From: Glaciimonas sp. PAMC28666
GTDB lineage: Bacteria; Pseudomonadota; Gammaproteobacteria; Burkholderiales; Burkholderiaceae_D
Length of the DNA stretch: 64,000 nucleotides
Reading direction: 5' to 3'
Assembly (NCBI RefSeq): GCF_016917355.1
Contig: NZ_CP070304.1
Coordinates: forward strand, 3,658,001 to 3,722,000
Part shown: positions 63,975-64,000 of the stretch, in pieces
Numbering within the stretch: the stretch's first letter is position 1
Layout of the letters: each line of letters opens with the position of its first letter
Position numbers and translations under genes: made by a program
The notes under the pieces: model-generated
Told to the model about the DNA's origin: nothing
What the model saw: the letters and a program-made list of their open reading frames with translations, nothing else
Databases searched by the model: none

Positions 63975-64000
63975 CATTCTTTCCTACACATTGGCAGCAA

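Overview
The window looks like the chromosome of a free-living betaproteobacterium of the order Burkholderiales, most likely Oxalobacteraceae. The basis is moderate GC, an acnD/prpF-type methylcitrate cluster, Bug/TctC binding proteins beside CaiB/BaiF CoA-transferases, and FhaB/CdiA-like toxin modules. The genus is an inference. No rRNA, tRNA, complete insertion sequence or CRISPR array was recognised.

Left part (1-15.7 kb). A D-amino-acid cluster (D-aminoacylase, RidA, GntP permease) is followed by a frameshifted ParE-like toxin remnant, a YadA-type trimeric adhesin, a DJ-1/PfpI protein, an MdfA-like exporter, a lipoprotein-type subtilisin autotransporter, and a Fic AMP-transferase with two matching operator-like palindromes over its start. 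Next come two tandem copies of a structured element (about 290 bp apart) whose outer stem shows compensatory changes, then a small unknown gene and low-complexity repeats.

Central part (15.7-34.4 kb). This resembles a complete peptide-scavenging route. A TonB-dependent receptor is followed by its own TonB-ExbB-ExbD-ExbD motor. Divergent from it is an operon with two family-5 peptide-binding proteins, an exported M3 oligopeptidase, two permeases and a fused double ATPase. Beyond that operon lies a translationally coupled TldD/TldE cytosolic protease pair.

Right-central part (34.6-55.2 kb). It holds an EAL-CBS-GGDEF protein, an alpha/beta hydrolase, a MarR-EmrB efflux pair with a perfect palindrome, and a divergent acyl-CoA catabolic locus. 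That locus (TctC and CoA-transferase; HMG-CoA-lyase-like enzyme, acyl-CoA dehydrogenase, CoA-transferase, FadR-type regulator) carries the same 16-nt GntR-like motif, inverted, before each arm. A decayed MFS tail and a GntR regulator gene broken by one in-frame amber codon precede the prpB-prpC-acnD-prpF methylcitrate pathway.

Right end (55.4-64 kb). All genes are on the minus strand and form a graveyard or reservoir of contact-dependent-inhibition modules: five CdiA C-terminal toxin units, four intact immunity candidates and two immunity remnants. They share a junction coding (N)NRQMH and two nearly identical direct repeats (594 bp and 298 bp) that could drive toxin swapping. The junction between the 56.4-kb immunity gene and the next toxin cassette overlaps the immunity stop codon. 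The last 800 bp hold a 36-bp direct repeat around an inverted repeat that may mark a recombination site or a small mobile element.
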